This document shows positions 20,879 to 33,147 of a stretch of DNA of 64,000 nucleotides, piece after piece. The number at the start of each line of letters is the position of its first letter. Position 1 is the first letter of the stretch. This DNA is from Corallium rubrum (lineage: Eukaryota > Cnidaria > Anthozoa > Scleralcyonacea > Coralliidae). The translations under genes and the position numbers were made by a program. Under the pieces are notes generated by a model that was not told where the DNA came from, did no database searches, and worked only from the letters and a program-made list of their open reading frames with translations. Where the stretch lies: assembly GCA_964035015.1 (NCBI GenBank), contig OZ036010.1:2734104-2798103 (forward strand), written 5' to 3'.

Positions 20879-23151
20879 GTGTTCTGATCTCAAGGACTCT
20901 TCAATCAATGCGACGGCGGACCTTTATTAGTATGGCTACGTCTATGACACCTTTGTCTGACTACGTGTTCTCCGAAAGAAACAAGGAATCAAGTTCTCGG
21001 CGATACTACACATTGTAATGATTGTGATCTGTTGAAGTAAAGGTGAGCTGTTTCGTTATTTCCATTAGTACAGTACGTAAGCTTATTTAGATAGCCGTTG
21101 TCTAAATTTAGTTTATAGAACAAAGTTTTTATACCATGTTTAAACGATTTTGTTTGAGCAGTTTGAAATCGGTTATCCGTGTATAAAAGTATCCTCAAAT
21201 AAAACAAGTCTCTTAAAAATTGACATTGTGATTACTATACTGGTATAGCTTCATATATTATAGATTCTTCATGTTATTGTACTTCATGGAGTACTAATCA
21301 CTCAAGATTTTGAGCCTTGGACCCTTAAGGTTGTCCACATTATGTCAACATGGTTTTGAGCATAACAGTGAGGCAAAGTATAGTTCCACTCTTTGTGTTC
21401 TTGAAAAAACTTTTGACAAAACTATATTAAAGATGGATTCCCACACAAGACACCAGTCCAGGGGCCAAGGACCCAAGACACAGCACTTTCTCGATACATA
21501 ACGTGCACAATGCAAACCGTAACCCATAACCATTTTGGTTGTGCATATACTGTATTGAGAAAGAGCCCCAGGCACCTCATTTTAAGACGATTCCTGGTTA
21601 TGACTTCCAGACATACATGCAGGCTTCCAGTATATCCAGTTCTACATGACTACTGGTACAAGTTTTAATGCTTCAGTGTCAGCTGCCTCCTGTGTTTACT
21701 GGCATCTACAAATTCATTTTACCTGTCTTTATGCTAATCATAATGGAGCATAATAGATAGTGATGCTACAGTACTTGAGCAAGGTTTAAAACACATGTTC
21801 TCTTTAGTTCATCCACCTGATATTGATTGAAATTTCACTTTTATACCCCAGACTAAATTACTGTAACTGTCACAAACCCGTACCCAGGGTCTTTATTATT
21901 GCCTTTTAAGGACCTAAAATTTAGAATTAGTGCTGGGCAATCCCTTTTTATCTGCCACCATCATCAACTTCAAATGGCTGATACATGAAAATCTTGGACC
22001 ATGGCTCTATTTTCTCTTATACAGTACTTTTTTGGCTAATTTTTTTTTATAATCTGTAGATCCAGGCCCAGAGCCAGGTTTGGACAATCACTACCTGTCA
22101 TGATCAGTGCTGGTAAAATCTGATGTTTCTAATATATTTCTGGAAGATAAATCTAAAAACCTGGAAGTTAAATTTACTGTCACAGCTGTCAGCATGTACA
22201 CAGAATGTTGGTGGAGTCACATTGTTATCATGCATGTACTGTTTATCAATACTATGGGACAACCATGCTGTCCTTTCGTTGAACATTGTCTACACTGATG
22301 GTCTGCAAACTATGGTCACAACCGAAAAGCAGGGCACAAAACATTTTCACAGGATTTTGTCAGAAGTTGAACAACTTATAGTTTTTCAGCATTTGCCGAC
22401 AAACATTAGTCGAGTTAACCCAGTTGTCTGTTACACAATGTTAGTAGACATGAAATCCCCAAATGCAGAAGTATTTTTTAGTCGCTACTTTCACAAGTTC
22501 ATCTAATTATAGTAAATGGTTACATATGTACAAGTCAACATATAATGTACTAAATTTATCGTGAAATCAATCATGGCACAATGCTTGAAATTGTGCAGTG
22601 GGTCATCAGCCTAAAAGTTTGTGGACTTGTTGGTCTACACATACAAATAGCTCAGCAAAAACAATTTCAACAACTTTCTAATCACTAATTAATGCTGTAA
22701 TTATTAGTCAATGCTTATGAGTACGTCAATAACTTTCTTTTTGAAATCATTGTTTAAAATGTTCTTCATCCTGACCTGTAACATACTCTCTTCTAAACCT
22801 TACTGCTACTGACCTTTGCTCTGGCCCCCACCTCTAACCATGACCCTAAACCTAACGACAACCCAGTCCCCCGGTAATCCTAAATCTAACCACAACCCCC
22901 CAGGGAGAAAGTTCCACCCACTGGTTCCACCTCTCAGACGACCTGACCACAACACCCCTACTGTTTTTTTGTTATATGCTTTTAGTTTAACATCCCACAT
23001 GTGGGACAGAGAAGTCCCCTAGGCATCAAGATCATCCTGACACTTTAAATTGACAATTCAGGATAGTCCTGCACCACATTCAGCGTTCGATCTGATCTTC
23101 CTTGGCCCACTCCCACCTCTGCTCATGCGTCGTAGAGACTTCTGCACTTTC
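20879..23151. other. No recognisable gene
   Basis: I checked the open frames here (for example 22123-22506) and saw no domain, splice context or codon pattern that supports a gene. The C/A-rich stretch 22800-22990 has loose 'cctaaac' words but is not telomeric repeat. Confidence 0.5.
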
Positions 23152-23188
23152 CAGTAGCCCGAGTGCAGACCTGACCCAGGTGTCTTGT
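23152..23188 (+). repeat. Short stem-loop repeat, copy 2
   Basis: CAGTAGCCCGAGTG is kept. The stem has changed to ACCTG/CAGGT, so one G-C pair became A-T and pairing is retained; the end TGTCTTGT is also kept. Confidence 0.5.
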
Positions 23189-25115
23189 CCTATTATTAAA
23201 TCTATGTTGATCACTGATCTCAAATAATATACTCATTATACTGGATAGAGCATCCCGTCCTAGCTGTGAAGTCGGAAATAGATTAGCGGCGGCCATTTCC
23301 GGTGGGACCCACTTGGGTCCCATACAATATGGCGTAAATAGGAGTCGAAGCAGTTGAACGGCGTTTTTCGCCAAATTCTGGGATGTTACGAAGAATTACC
23401 GCCGAATTGAGGTTTGTAATCTTATTTTAAGTAATAGTTTAGTGTTTTGAACTATTTTTTTGTTTCGAAAGTGCTTTTTTTACAAAATACACTTGCCTGT
23501 TTATTTGCTTCAAAGCTAGCAAATTCGGTAAACGAATGTCATGATGCGTTTGTTTAAGTTTTGATTTATTTCATGCCGATTAAACGCCAAGAAGTCATAA
23601 CTGTGTCTTTTTAAACTAATAAACTTACCTGCTGTTGATACTGTTCACATGAATTCGAACTTGAATAGAACGGTTTGTTCAGTTCTTTGTGGTTATAATT
23701 CAGTGAAACATGGTTGAGTCTGACTTGTGCTCATTGTCTTCCTGTTAATATTTTAAGTTGGACACTTTCACTACCAGGTTTGGTTGTTGACTAATAGTAA
23801 ATGAATTCATGGCCATGATAGAATGTGCTTGACTTTCTTGTAGTAAGTATATTTGCTTTCTAATGTGATAAGGTAACAAACGATACTTAGTTTTGTCGAA
23901 TTTGGGCTAATCTTCAACCATGCAGTTCAGATGGTTTTATTATGGTTACAGTACAGTATGTATTTTGCCCAAGCCCTTGTCCCTTGATAGTATTTTCAAT
24001 TTTAAGCAACACATTCATTTTGTCTACAGTGTGTTTCAAACAAAATATGTACATACTGTATAACATTTTGAGTTAGTGGTAGTTTATTATGGTTAGGGCA
24101 TCTTACTGGCCATTAAGAAGTTACACCCAAGTTTGATTCCTACTCGATCAATGCAGTTTTACTGTACATTTAGCAGATTAAAATTTTATCTAGTTTGCTG
24201 AAAGCAAGAAAAGTCTTTCCAGTTACATGCATCCAGGATTACTGTAGATGTAAGGATGTTACTCTGTAATCTGGGTTTAACTCCTACTTGATGCACTTAT
24301 CAGATTACAATTTCAACTTGGATGCATGTACATTAGAGGAGTGCTTCTAGTTTGACTCTACCAAACACCAGAGATTTCTTCTGGGTACTCCAGTTTCCTC
24401 CTGTAGTAACACTGACCAATGAGGAATGACTCTTGCTGGACCTCTAGGAAGAACAGTTTAGATATGACTGATAGAGTTATCAGTATCCAGTATAAATAAA
24501 GCTAGTTTAGTTCAGCTTTCTTTTGTAGTAACATCGACCAATGAGGGGTGACCCTTACTAGTTCTCTAGGAAGGACAGTTTACATATGACTGATAAGGTT
24601 ATACCACACTGTATTTGTAGGTGCAATTGTACAAATGGATTAATAAAAATGACAATTTATTTTTTCCAGGAGTCTCAAAACCATTGTACACTGATATAAC
24701 AAAATCAACAAAATAAAAACTGCACTTACAAATGGAATGTTCTTGGTTGTTGTCATTTACGAGATGATTCATCATCAGTGCTTCCTTCACTATCACTTCT
24801 GCTGCCTTCTTTTTTACACTTCTTACAGCCAAAGTCATGGAAGTATGGATAATTTCAAACCACGTTTTAAACCGGCAATAATTTGTGGGCATTGGAGGGA
24901 AGATCATGCCAGTGCTCCAGCCACAGCTGGTGCTAGATATTATTTTAAAATTTTTTTGACATTTTAATAGTCCTTTGCGACTCACTTAGTCTGTATTAGA
25001 GAAAACTTAAATTAATTTCAATAAAATTGTTTGTACTATCCAGAGCGGCTTACACTAGCTTCAATTAAACTAAAATCTTATAAACATCTGTATGATCACT
25101 CATCTCAAAAAAAAA
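23189..25115. other. No firm gene; one GC-richer promoter-like patch
   Basis: Around 23280-23345 lies 'ggcggccatttccggtggga', whose near complement recurs at 26188-26225. The opposed open frames at 24599-24985 (-) and 24737-24967 (+) overlap each other and show no known domain. Confidence 0.4.
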
Positions 25116-25119
25116 TTAA

Positions 25120-25212
25120 CCCTTTATCGCCCAACAATGTCTTTAGTATTTTACTCTGGTTAACGCCAGATGATTTTACTCGTCACTAGAGTGGCTACTG
25201 GGCAATAAAGGG
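25120..25212. mobile_element. TTAA-flanked mini-MITE, 93 bp
   Basis: TTAA stands on both sides (25116-25119, 25213-25216). The ends are CCCTTTATCGCCCA and TGGGCAATAAAGGG. TTAA duplication with CCC-starting ends is typical of piggyBac-type elements, though Kolobok also uses TTAA. The core matches the repeats at 597-820. Confidence 0.75.
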
Positions 25213-25216
25213 TTAA

Positions 25217-26625
25217 TGACTGATCTTGTCTTCTGCCAAGATCAGCTAGTGATATGTGTGGATCCAATAAGGAAAAGACCACTGAAAAAGACATATAGAT
25301 GCATGGGCATGAAGCCTAAAATGTTTTATGATGCAAGATAATAAGTAAGGTATGATAAATGCAGTAAAGATTAAAAATTTTTCCAAAATATCTTGAAGTG
25401 AAAACACTTCTGTAGTAAATAATAGTTTGGAATCATCCTTAGTGTCATGACGTACACTGAAGTATATAAAATACAAAAGAATATAGTAGATTATAACCAA
25501 TAAATAATTATTTCTGTGCGTAAATCAGAACTGGCCAAACCATGCCCCATTATTATAATTTTACTTCAATCTCAAATGATTCTACTCTTTCAAATACCAA
25601 TAGAAAACCCTTGGCAAGTCTCTCCAGCAAGCCTATAGGCAGCCATGAGTTCATCACAGATACAAATATTGAAAATGCACACCATAAATGCTAGGTGAAC
25701 AGGGGTTATCTTCGTCAATATTATAGTAGCAGGACTTCATCCGACTTCATCAATAATAGTAAAACAGTGAGTTAAATGCTTATAAATTTGCCTGTTAAAT
25801 AACTAACTACAAACTTCCAATAAACATCTTGTATAAAACCCTCAGATCGTCTGATCCAAGATACGTTGAAAAAGACGGATATAGAAACGGTAATATTTTT
25901 ACTTTGTCATAAAGTCACTGTCAAACTGCTAAAGTGAATACAAGATGTTATTTGTTTCTTACTTTAGTCCTTAATAATTCTTCAAACTGTAGCCTGGGTC
26001 GGTGCTGATTTTCGCTCAGTAAAATCGTGAAATTTCGGCTGATTTTCCATGATCCCAGCCACTTTTAAGTTCTCCTATAGCGACAGGTACATTTTCTTGT
26101 TAAGAATGTAAAATTTAGCTGGTTTTCGTTAAAAATCCGATCATTTGAAGCGAAAACTATGATTCAGCAATAGTGATAAGCGACGAACTAGGGTCCCACC
26201 GGATATGGCCGCCGCGAGATTTTCAGCCTCACTTCCGACTTCAATTTTTGCTAGGCGCGAACCAATAGGAGATCAGCTCGCATGCGAGCCCACAATACTT
26301 TAGGCTGCGGTGTAATGAATTTGCTTGAATTTTAATACACGAAGTATTTGCTAACTTGCCAAGCCGTTACGAGTTGAAAATCCAGCCATCCAAAGCCATC
26401 CAGGTTTGTGAATTGATACATAAGTTGTCAAAGGTAAGACGTTCAGTAAATATAACTCGTACTTGACTTCTCTGCTCCCTGTGGATGCCTTAGATGTTCC
26501 ACGATTTTAAGAGCCTCGCGCTGATTGGTCAAGAATCAAGAAAGGAATGTATCGCTCATCTGAGCAGATGTTAGTGAGGGAATAGAGTGACGGAAGCGCC
26601 TCGCCGCCCATGAAGAAATGATCAA
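25217..26625. other. Non-coding, no gene recognised
   Basis: Contains the 'gggtcccaccggatatggcc' patch (26186-26215), the inverted partner of 23280-23310. Words at 26545-26600 recur at 41640-41700 in the 2.6-kb TIR element ('gcagatgttagtg'). Confidence 0.4.
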
Positions 26626-26741
26626 ATGAAACTTTCATGACCATATTTGGTGAAACCGGAAATCCTTCTGTACGAAGGGCTTCGTACAGAACGATTTCCG
26701 GTTTCACCAAATATGGTCATGAAAGTTTCATTTCTTCGATT
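26626..26741. repeat. Near-perfect hairpin, ~55-bp arms
   Basis: Left arm (about 26626-26680) and right arm (about 26683-26741) pair almost fully: 'ttcatgaccatatttggtga' against its complement, then 'aaccggaaat' and 'tgtacgaag'. The loop is only a few bases. It may be a tiny fold-back element or could give a long hairpin RNA. Confidence 0.75.
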
Positions 26742-27287
26742 ACTGTTATACATTGGATCGAATTATAAGTTCATTTGCGACGAAACTTCATTTGCGACGA
26801 AACGTCTTGTAACCAGTAGTGCTTAATCCGACCAACTGAGAGGTAAGATTCACTTATTTTTAAGGATCATAAAAACGATATGGATGGAATAAAATAACTT
26901 CTTACTATAGTTCTCGTTACAACTTGGTATTAAACATTTTTTTTACTCTCGCTCCAACGTAGCCGAAGAGCGTACCTTTTGTGTTAATCGGTTGAATAGT
27001 CAGTAGTAATTTTTATACATTTTAATAGTTAGGTCACAGTAGCAATGACAGCAATTGCCAATCACAATTTACAACTCGGGTATCCTCTCTTAGTTTGGCA
27101 GCTTTGCTCTTATTGCTTATCCACGACGAGATACGCGTCTAATGATGATCAGGATGCAATTTATTTAGAGCAGATATAGATAGTGTATATAAGAAATCTA
27201 AAGTAGCTTGAAACTCAAGAACATGAAGATTACAAAAGATCTCATATCACAACGTAGACTATAGCAAGTTGATTGCGAGCATTACCT

Positions 27288-27417
27288 TTAGTCTGATACT
27301 TCGAAATCCGTGTCCACTTTGAAGCTGCCGCCAATCTTCATATCTGTGCTTGGGCAGTATACTCCGTCACGGATCTTCTGGGCTGGCGTGGCCGTGTTCA
27401 GTTTGAAGCTGACCAGA
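27288..27417 (-). CDS. Candidate terminal exon of an unknown gene
   Basis: On the - strand a 43-residue open frame (LVSFKLNTATPAQKIRDGVY ... VDTDFEVSD) ends in TAA at 27288-27290. It lies in a GC-richer patch among A/T-rich sequence and is preceded by a T-rich run and an AG acceptor (exon from 27417, first base completing a split codon). The amino-acid mix looks coding. I do not recognise the protein and found no partner exons upstream (towards 31 kb), so it may also be chance or a pseudogene piece. Confidence 0.4.
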
Positions 27418-28618
27418 CTTTAAAAAAATACTTGGAAATATTAAACCGCAGCAGATTTTTCTTCCAGTAATTTTGTATGCAGTCAAAATGATGCAATCTA
27501 AAGACCGAGGGGTCCGACACAGCCATCAAAGTGTACGACATTTCGAAATCACAAGATTTTCAGTTGAGTTGATTTCCAGATTTCAGTGTGGGATATCTCC
27601 TGATTTCAAAATTCCTAATAGAGTTTAAATTTCGAAATAGATTTAATGGTTTCTTCACGTCGCTACGGTTTTCTGTTGTGATTTCTGGGAAACTACTGCT
27701 GCCTTCTCGGAACCTTTGAAGTTTTCGTCCTCGCGCAGGTCGCGTCGCGCATGACGGAAATTCGAGCGACGCCATTGCTCTGGCCAGAAAACTCCAGCCA
27801 GGACGCTGAGCGGGGGGTTATTTGCTCTAAAATGGTCATATTTCGAAACTTCATCCGTAGATTAAAGTTTTATGATGAAGGACATTCAGGAAGAAGGTAG
27901 GGGACGTATAATTTACTGCTTAGAAGCCGATTAAGAACATTTAAAGCTATTTTGACTGCATGAGCTTTCTCCAATCGACTAGCCGAGTCCGCAAGTATTT
28001 AATATAAGACAGCCAATACAGTATGCTTTATGATTTGAAGTTATTAGCTGTTTACACGGCTTTTGCATAAATTGTTGCCAAGGCTTTACAGCTTTTCTCG
28101 GTAAATATGTTGAACATGAAGTTGCCTCTTTATCGCGAGTTTATATTGAATCTCCTACTGTATTTCAGTCTTTAATATTACCAAACCTGGAACCAGTAGT
28201 ATTTTAGTACTGATGGATGAATTTGTTTTGCCTTTGATTTTGCATTTGAATATAATATGTTTGAAATATGCAGTATCCTCTATTTTATTGCTGCAGTGTT
28301 ATTCCCATTCACATGTTGCCATAATGTAAATATTATTTTACATATATATCCAAATATAAAATATCCAGTGCACATGCTGGTCTCAATTCTTCACAAGTGT
28401 GAAACCCTTCTTCTTCCAGTTTCTTGTGATTTGTTTATCTGATTCTCTGACAAAGCATCATGAAAAACTGCGTGGCAAAAGGACTAAGGCAAGACTGCAT
28501 GGGTACAGGGTATGATCTATTAGTAAAAAATTGGAAAAAGCCCCCACCCCCTGGGTACAAGATTCTGTGTGACCTGAATATTTTAGCCATTTGATGCCCT
28601 TGACCAATTTCAAGAAAT
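27418..28618. other. Non-coding; fragment of the 58-61 kb palindrome family
   Basis: The patch 27705-27755 ('ggaacctttgaagtt..cgtcctcgcgca') matches the palindromic repeats at 58919-59212, 59541-59874 and 61354-61567. The rest shows no gene. Confidence 0.45.
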
Positions 28619-29504
28619 CAGGGTTCTGCCCACGGTGGGCGGTGCTGGGCGGCAGCACCCGACACTCAGCAGTGCTGCCCGGCACTCACACCAAAACGGA
28701 CCCTTCCACCCAGCACTCGAAATATGATTGACTGATTGATAATATTTATTCAGGAAAAACCAACATCACAAAAAGTGTTTTTCAGAAGGTTCCTGAGAAA
28801 CAAAAAAATACAAAATATAAAAAGAAATAAAGTACAGGATATGCATTACAAAATTATGAAGTAAGAATACATGTGTTAATGATTAATATAGCTATATTAC
28901 AAAGAAAGAACAACTAAAGTAAACAGTAACATTATGGTCGTGGTAAGTTGGCAATTGTTCAATTGATCTTATATTGGGATCCAAAGCGTTATACTCTTTA
29001 CAAGCATGATAAGTGAGTTTCTGCTTCCCCCAATTTGTCTTTGGGAATTTTTTTTTTATTGAAACAAATCAAACAATATTATTTGGTGAAATTCAGCACC
29101 ACAACGCACACAATATATATTAGCTACCAGACTTGTGTTTTGGTGAAATACAATATTCCTTCAAAGCCAGATTGGATTGTCTACTTTGTTTATTAATGCC
29201 TGTAAGATGATATACACCGGCGTTGGTAGTCGTAGAACATACGCAAGAAACCTTGCCCTAGCTTTACGTAGAGAATTCGTTATGCTGTATATTCTAGCAT
29301 GCCCTAGCATGTATATAAATATATAATAAATAAGCCCTTAATACTTAATATAGTCTGACACATGATGTAAAGGATTATGAATTTCACTTGCTCGCGTTTG
29401 GAAAATATCATTTTCAGATTACTAATTTTCACATATTCTTTGGGGGGGGGGTAAGCCCCCGGGCCTGTAGGTACCCGGCACTCACATGCTTCTGGGCAGA
29501 ACCG
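28619..29504. mobile_element. hAT-like TIR element candidate
   Basis: The left end CAGGGTTCTGCCCACGG and right end GGGCAGAACCGTG are inverted, and 'cggcactcaca' recurs inside both ends. CAGGG starts are common in hAT. No clear target duplication is seen. An inner segment from 28725 ('tgactgattgataatattta') resembles a LINE tail on the - strand. Confidence 0.5.
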
Positions 29505-30495
29505 TGAAATATAAACTAATTAATTCTTTGAAAGTTTTCATGGTGATACATAAAATATTTCTTTGCAAATATAAACTAGTTGTAATAAAAGTTTACAGTG
29601 CAACCATTATATGACCATTAATGTTTAATAATATGCCAATATATATTTATATATGTTAAAATATGCCAAATATTATTCGAACCGAATTTCAATGACAATA
29701 TCATACATATCTTTGACATCTTTGCTAACAAATTCCTCAATTGAATTTGCCACTACTGCTTTTTTTACTGATCTACTTAGATTCCACGCATTATAAACAG
29801 ACATGTTTTGTATGGGTATACTATATTATAAAATACTTTCGAAATAGCACGCTGTCAAAACCTTGAAAAAACGCCCCCAAACTGCAGGAAATCCCGCCAT
29901 GATAACCCCAACCGCTGACCGCTAAAGACAAAACCCCGGGGTATAAGATCCGTGGGTAATATACGATTGAGCAAAATGTTGTCAATTCCCCGCGGCCTGG
30001 GAGAACAAGGAAAGGTAAAAAATCAACAAAAGCCCCTGGATTCCCGTGGGTTCCCCGGGGGTCGGCCCGAGGGTGGTAGATGCATTATTCCAGCGACATG
30101 TTTCTGGCCAGAGTAATGGCGGACGTAACGCATGCGCACTAAAAAACGAGGACATGTTGCATTCTGTGGTCTGTACCCCCGAGTGGCCTTTCTGCTCAGT
30201 TCTTTATTCTGTGGTTTTATCCTGCGAATACAGCCGCCTCACATCGGGCGATCGTGGCAAAATGGACCCCTGCGAGTCGAAAGTAAACATTCATTCCATA
30301 CAGATGACATAGAATTCGTCCTGAGTAGAAAGGCTCAGACGCTCACACCAAAATCAACGTCAGTGCTCAGTTTCTGTCTCAAATTCCAAAGCGAAAGCTT
30401 AGTGATTGCCAAACAAAGGAAAACGGATAGCTGTTCTTTTCACTACGAGTTCGATTTGCGATAAATTGCAAGATTTCCTATCGAAATCGAACGAT
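29505..30495. other. Non-coding, no gene recognised
   Basis: A/T-rich to about 29800, then a GC-richer part (29980-30300) with several short open frames on + that have no known domain. It might be a promoter or first exon region; I cannot support either. Confidence 0.4.
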
Positions 30496-30633
30496 TTTCC
30501 AGTCATCAAGCGGGACTTCCTGTCCAGACAGTTGAATATTCTCACGGTTGAGTGAAATTTGAAACGTAGGTTGCTAAGGTTACGACTATTTAAAGATTCA
30601 ACAGGAGGTCCCGCTTCATATTGACTGGGAAAT
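30496..30633. mobile_element. Short fold-back element
   Basis: Arms 'tttccagtcat..aagcgggac' (30496-30522) and 'gtcccgctt..atgactgggaaa'-like (30601-30633) are inverted copies. About 138 bp, no coding. Confidence 0.6.
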
Positions 30634-30796
30634 GGCTTGATATTGATATTGATATTTTAGATTTTGTACTTGTCCCCGAGCCCGGGCGTAGGGCCGAAGT
30701 CCCGGAGCCCAGTGAGGGTGCTAATCTCGACACGCGTCGCGTGGAGTCCATTTTACACGCGTGTAGAAAAAGCGAGGGAGACGAAATCTGTGAAAT

Positions 30797-30871
30797 AGTT
30801 TATTTATTTATTTATTTATTTATTTGTTTGTTTGTTTGTTTGTTTGTTTGTTTGTTTGTTTGTTTGTTTGT
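30797..30871. repeat. (TTTA)n/(TTTG)n microsatellite
   Basis: Two adjoining tetranucleotide runs. An open frame (30621-30944) passes through it as LFVCLFVCLFVC, which is a product of the repeat. Confidence 0.92.
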
Positions 30872-31503
30872 TGTTATGTTTGGTACGGTGTCACGCGGTA
30901 AGAATAGTTGGACACTGGTGACTAGCGACGAAGAAAACTATTAAATTTGTCAGTATTTTGCTTTCGTTCAACGAAATGGAGCCTGTTCTACTTAAATAAT
31001 AAAAGAGAACAACGATCCCGAAGCGAAACCAGAGAACCTGAAGAAACCAAACGCCGTATGGTAAACAAAACTCGATCTGAATTACAGTGGTTGTGGTCAC
31101 TCAGTGGTCTCAAAATCATTTTAAGTTAACGGTACTTACGGTAGGCGATTTGTATTTTGTCCTAAAACAATATACAGCTTCACGTTTTCGTGCTTTCCCA
31201 TTGCTCGTCCAAACCATAAGTCATTTAAAACACTACCTTAGGCTTATGTGGACGTGAGCTTTGTCGGTTTTCTTGCCTGTATTTCCAATTTTTCCACTGA
31301 TTCTTCTGAATTATTTTTATCTCAGACTCTATTATAAATGTAATTTTTGATCTGTTAACTTTTAATTCTGCTTTTGCAAAACATCTATTGCATAGGGAAG
31401 CCATTTAAAGGCTTGCTAAAAAAATAATCCTTTTGAAACCTCCTAAAAACAATATAATTTTTACCAAAATTTCATAATGAAATCTAAGTTTTGCTTTGAT
31501 ATG

Positions 31504-31687
31504 TGAACTCGATTGGGGACTGTATTGACGGTTTTCTTTCTTGGTTTAATCGATCTTTACTCTAACAAAATACAAATGTGCTCGACCACAAAGGTCTACT
31601 CTAAACTCGACTCTCAAAACTCTACTGTTCTCGTCCGATCACGCGACTCGGGTCATGTGATATCACATAATCTCTAAATTTAGTACA
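31504..31687 (-). repeat. BEL-2 3' LTR
   Basis: 184 bp, TG...CA. It differs from the 5' LTR by an extra ~9 bp near 31573 and an extra 3 bp near 31669; otherwise no difference was seen. Confidence 0.88.
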
Positions 31688-31802
31688 CACAGTCACTCCC
31701 CCCTTGATTGACGAGGAGTCCAATCAACTTCTCTAGTAACAATACATAAATGTCTCTTAAACTAAAACTTAATCTAAACAGTCTTGTTAAAGTTCAGTTA
31801 AT

Positions 31803-32640
31803 CAGTTCTCTTCTACAGCATGCTCCACAAAGGTAATGGGAAACTCAGTTTCTTGTTCCCTCTTTGACTGCAGTTCAATTGGGAACAATCTTTGCAGTGG
31901 TCTCTTAAGTTGCACTGGATTTCCACTCTTACCAATGGCTCGTACGACTGCGGCTCGAACTATACCGTCTTTACCAACTAACAAACGCTCGACCTTCGCC
32001 ATACTCCAATTCAATCTCTTCACGTTGTCTTCATACACGCACACCGCATCTCCAACATTGATCGCTGGACCGCTTGCTTCTCTGTATCGATGCTGCTCAC
32101 GTAATTGCGTTAGGTAGTCTCGCTGCCAGGTCTTCCAAAAGTGCTGTAACAGGGTTTTCAAATACCTCTGTCGTCTTGAAACACCTTGGCTATCTTCGGA
32201 GCTCGTTAAGACTTGGTTCGATGCCTCTCGAGGGTTAGAGAGTAAGCGTCGTCCAACCACCAGTTGCGACGGGGTCAACGGCTCTCCCCCATCCTCACAC
32301 AGATACGTTAACGGGCGGGAATTCAGGACTCCTTCCACCTTGATGAGTAATGTCAGCAGCTCTTCGTATGTCAATCTTGCTGTTCGTAAGCTTTTCTTCC
32401 CAAACACCTCTTGCTCGATCTCACCAATCGTTCGAAGAACCCTCCCCACCAAGGAGAACGCTCAACATTATGTCGCCATTTAATTCCTTTCGAGGCCAGA
32501 AAACTCTTCAGCTCTTCGCTCTTGAAAGCTTTCCCGTTGTCGGACAAAACTAAGGAAGGAATACCACGACGACCGATAAACCTTTCAAAACTGCGAATAA
32601 ACGAACGTGAACTTACGTCTGGGGCAAGATCCAGGTGTAC
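31803..32640 (-). pseudogene. BEL-2 integrase C-terminal part
   Basis: A 216-residue frame (31802-32452) with NSRPLTYLCEDGGEPLTPSQ, the end of the integrase core, and a DUF5641-like tail (WQRDYLTQLREQH, AKVERLLVGKDGIVRAA). Upstream to 32640 further integrase pieces occur in other frames ([15 protein letters not shown], with the catalytic Asp). The Gypsy element at 32644 separates it from its N-terminal half at 38187-38606. Confidence 0.82.
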
Positions 32641-32643
32641 AGC

Positions 32644-32835
32644 TGTAGTATATTAATATTAATCACGTGATCTAGGCTAAGTGGAGAACAGTGACCGCAT
32701 GGTCTGGACAGTTGAGTTAGGACTCGAGTACTTGATCGAATAGTATCGGAGACTAAACAAGTAATACATTAAGATTGTAAACAAGTTTATATTGTTCTTT
32801 ATTAAACATATTCAAGTAAAGATCAGAATATTACA
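32644..32835 (+). repeat. Gypsy 5' LTR
   Basis: TGTAGT...ATTACA, 192 bp. One nt behind it begins TGGCGACGACGGGCG, the primer-binding site, which overlaps the gag ATG at 32836. Confidence 0.92.
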
Positions 32836-33147
32836 ATGGCGACGACGGGCGAAGATCCTACGGGAAGCCAAGCCACAGCAAACAATCAACAATCGACAAC
32901 AATAAACGTCCCACGAAGCGGCTTACCACCTTTTCCACCGTTCGACCCACACAGCGATCGAACAACACTCAGTACAAAATGGCGCAAATGGCAGCGAAGA
33001 TTCGAGAACCTCATGATAAGTCTTCGAGAGAATGATCCAACAGTTAAACGAGCTCTACTTCTTACGTATGTAGGTGAGCAAACGAACGATATTTTTGACA
33101 CTTTCCGAACACAGGAACGGATTACGACACGGCGATTCTACGTTTAA
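32836..33147 (+). pseudogene. Gypsy gag, N-terminal part
   Basis: MATTGEDPTGSQATANNQQS starts directly at the LTR border. KWRKWQRRFENLMI and ALLLTYVGEQTNDIFDTF are typical of the gag capsid start. The frame shifts near 33100 and the gag goes on in the 33180-34481 frame. Confidence 0.85.

Noticed and set aside
22123..22506. 127-codon frame on +
   Set aside because: No domain, odd residue mix, no splice context; no conserved segment recognised.
22840..22920. Telomere-like 'cctaaac' words
   Set aside because: Irregular spacing and few units.
24599..24985. 128-codon frame on - opposed by one on +
   Set aside because: Neither frame has a known domain; an acidic Ser-rich reading in a third frame lacks an acceptor behind its upstream stop.
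30621..30944. 107-codon frame on +
   Set aside because: Runs through a TTTA/TTTG microsatellite; no domain and no splice support.
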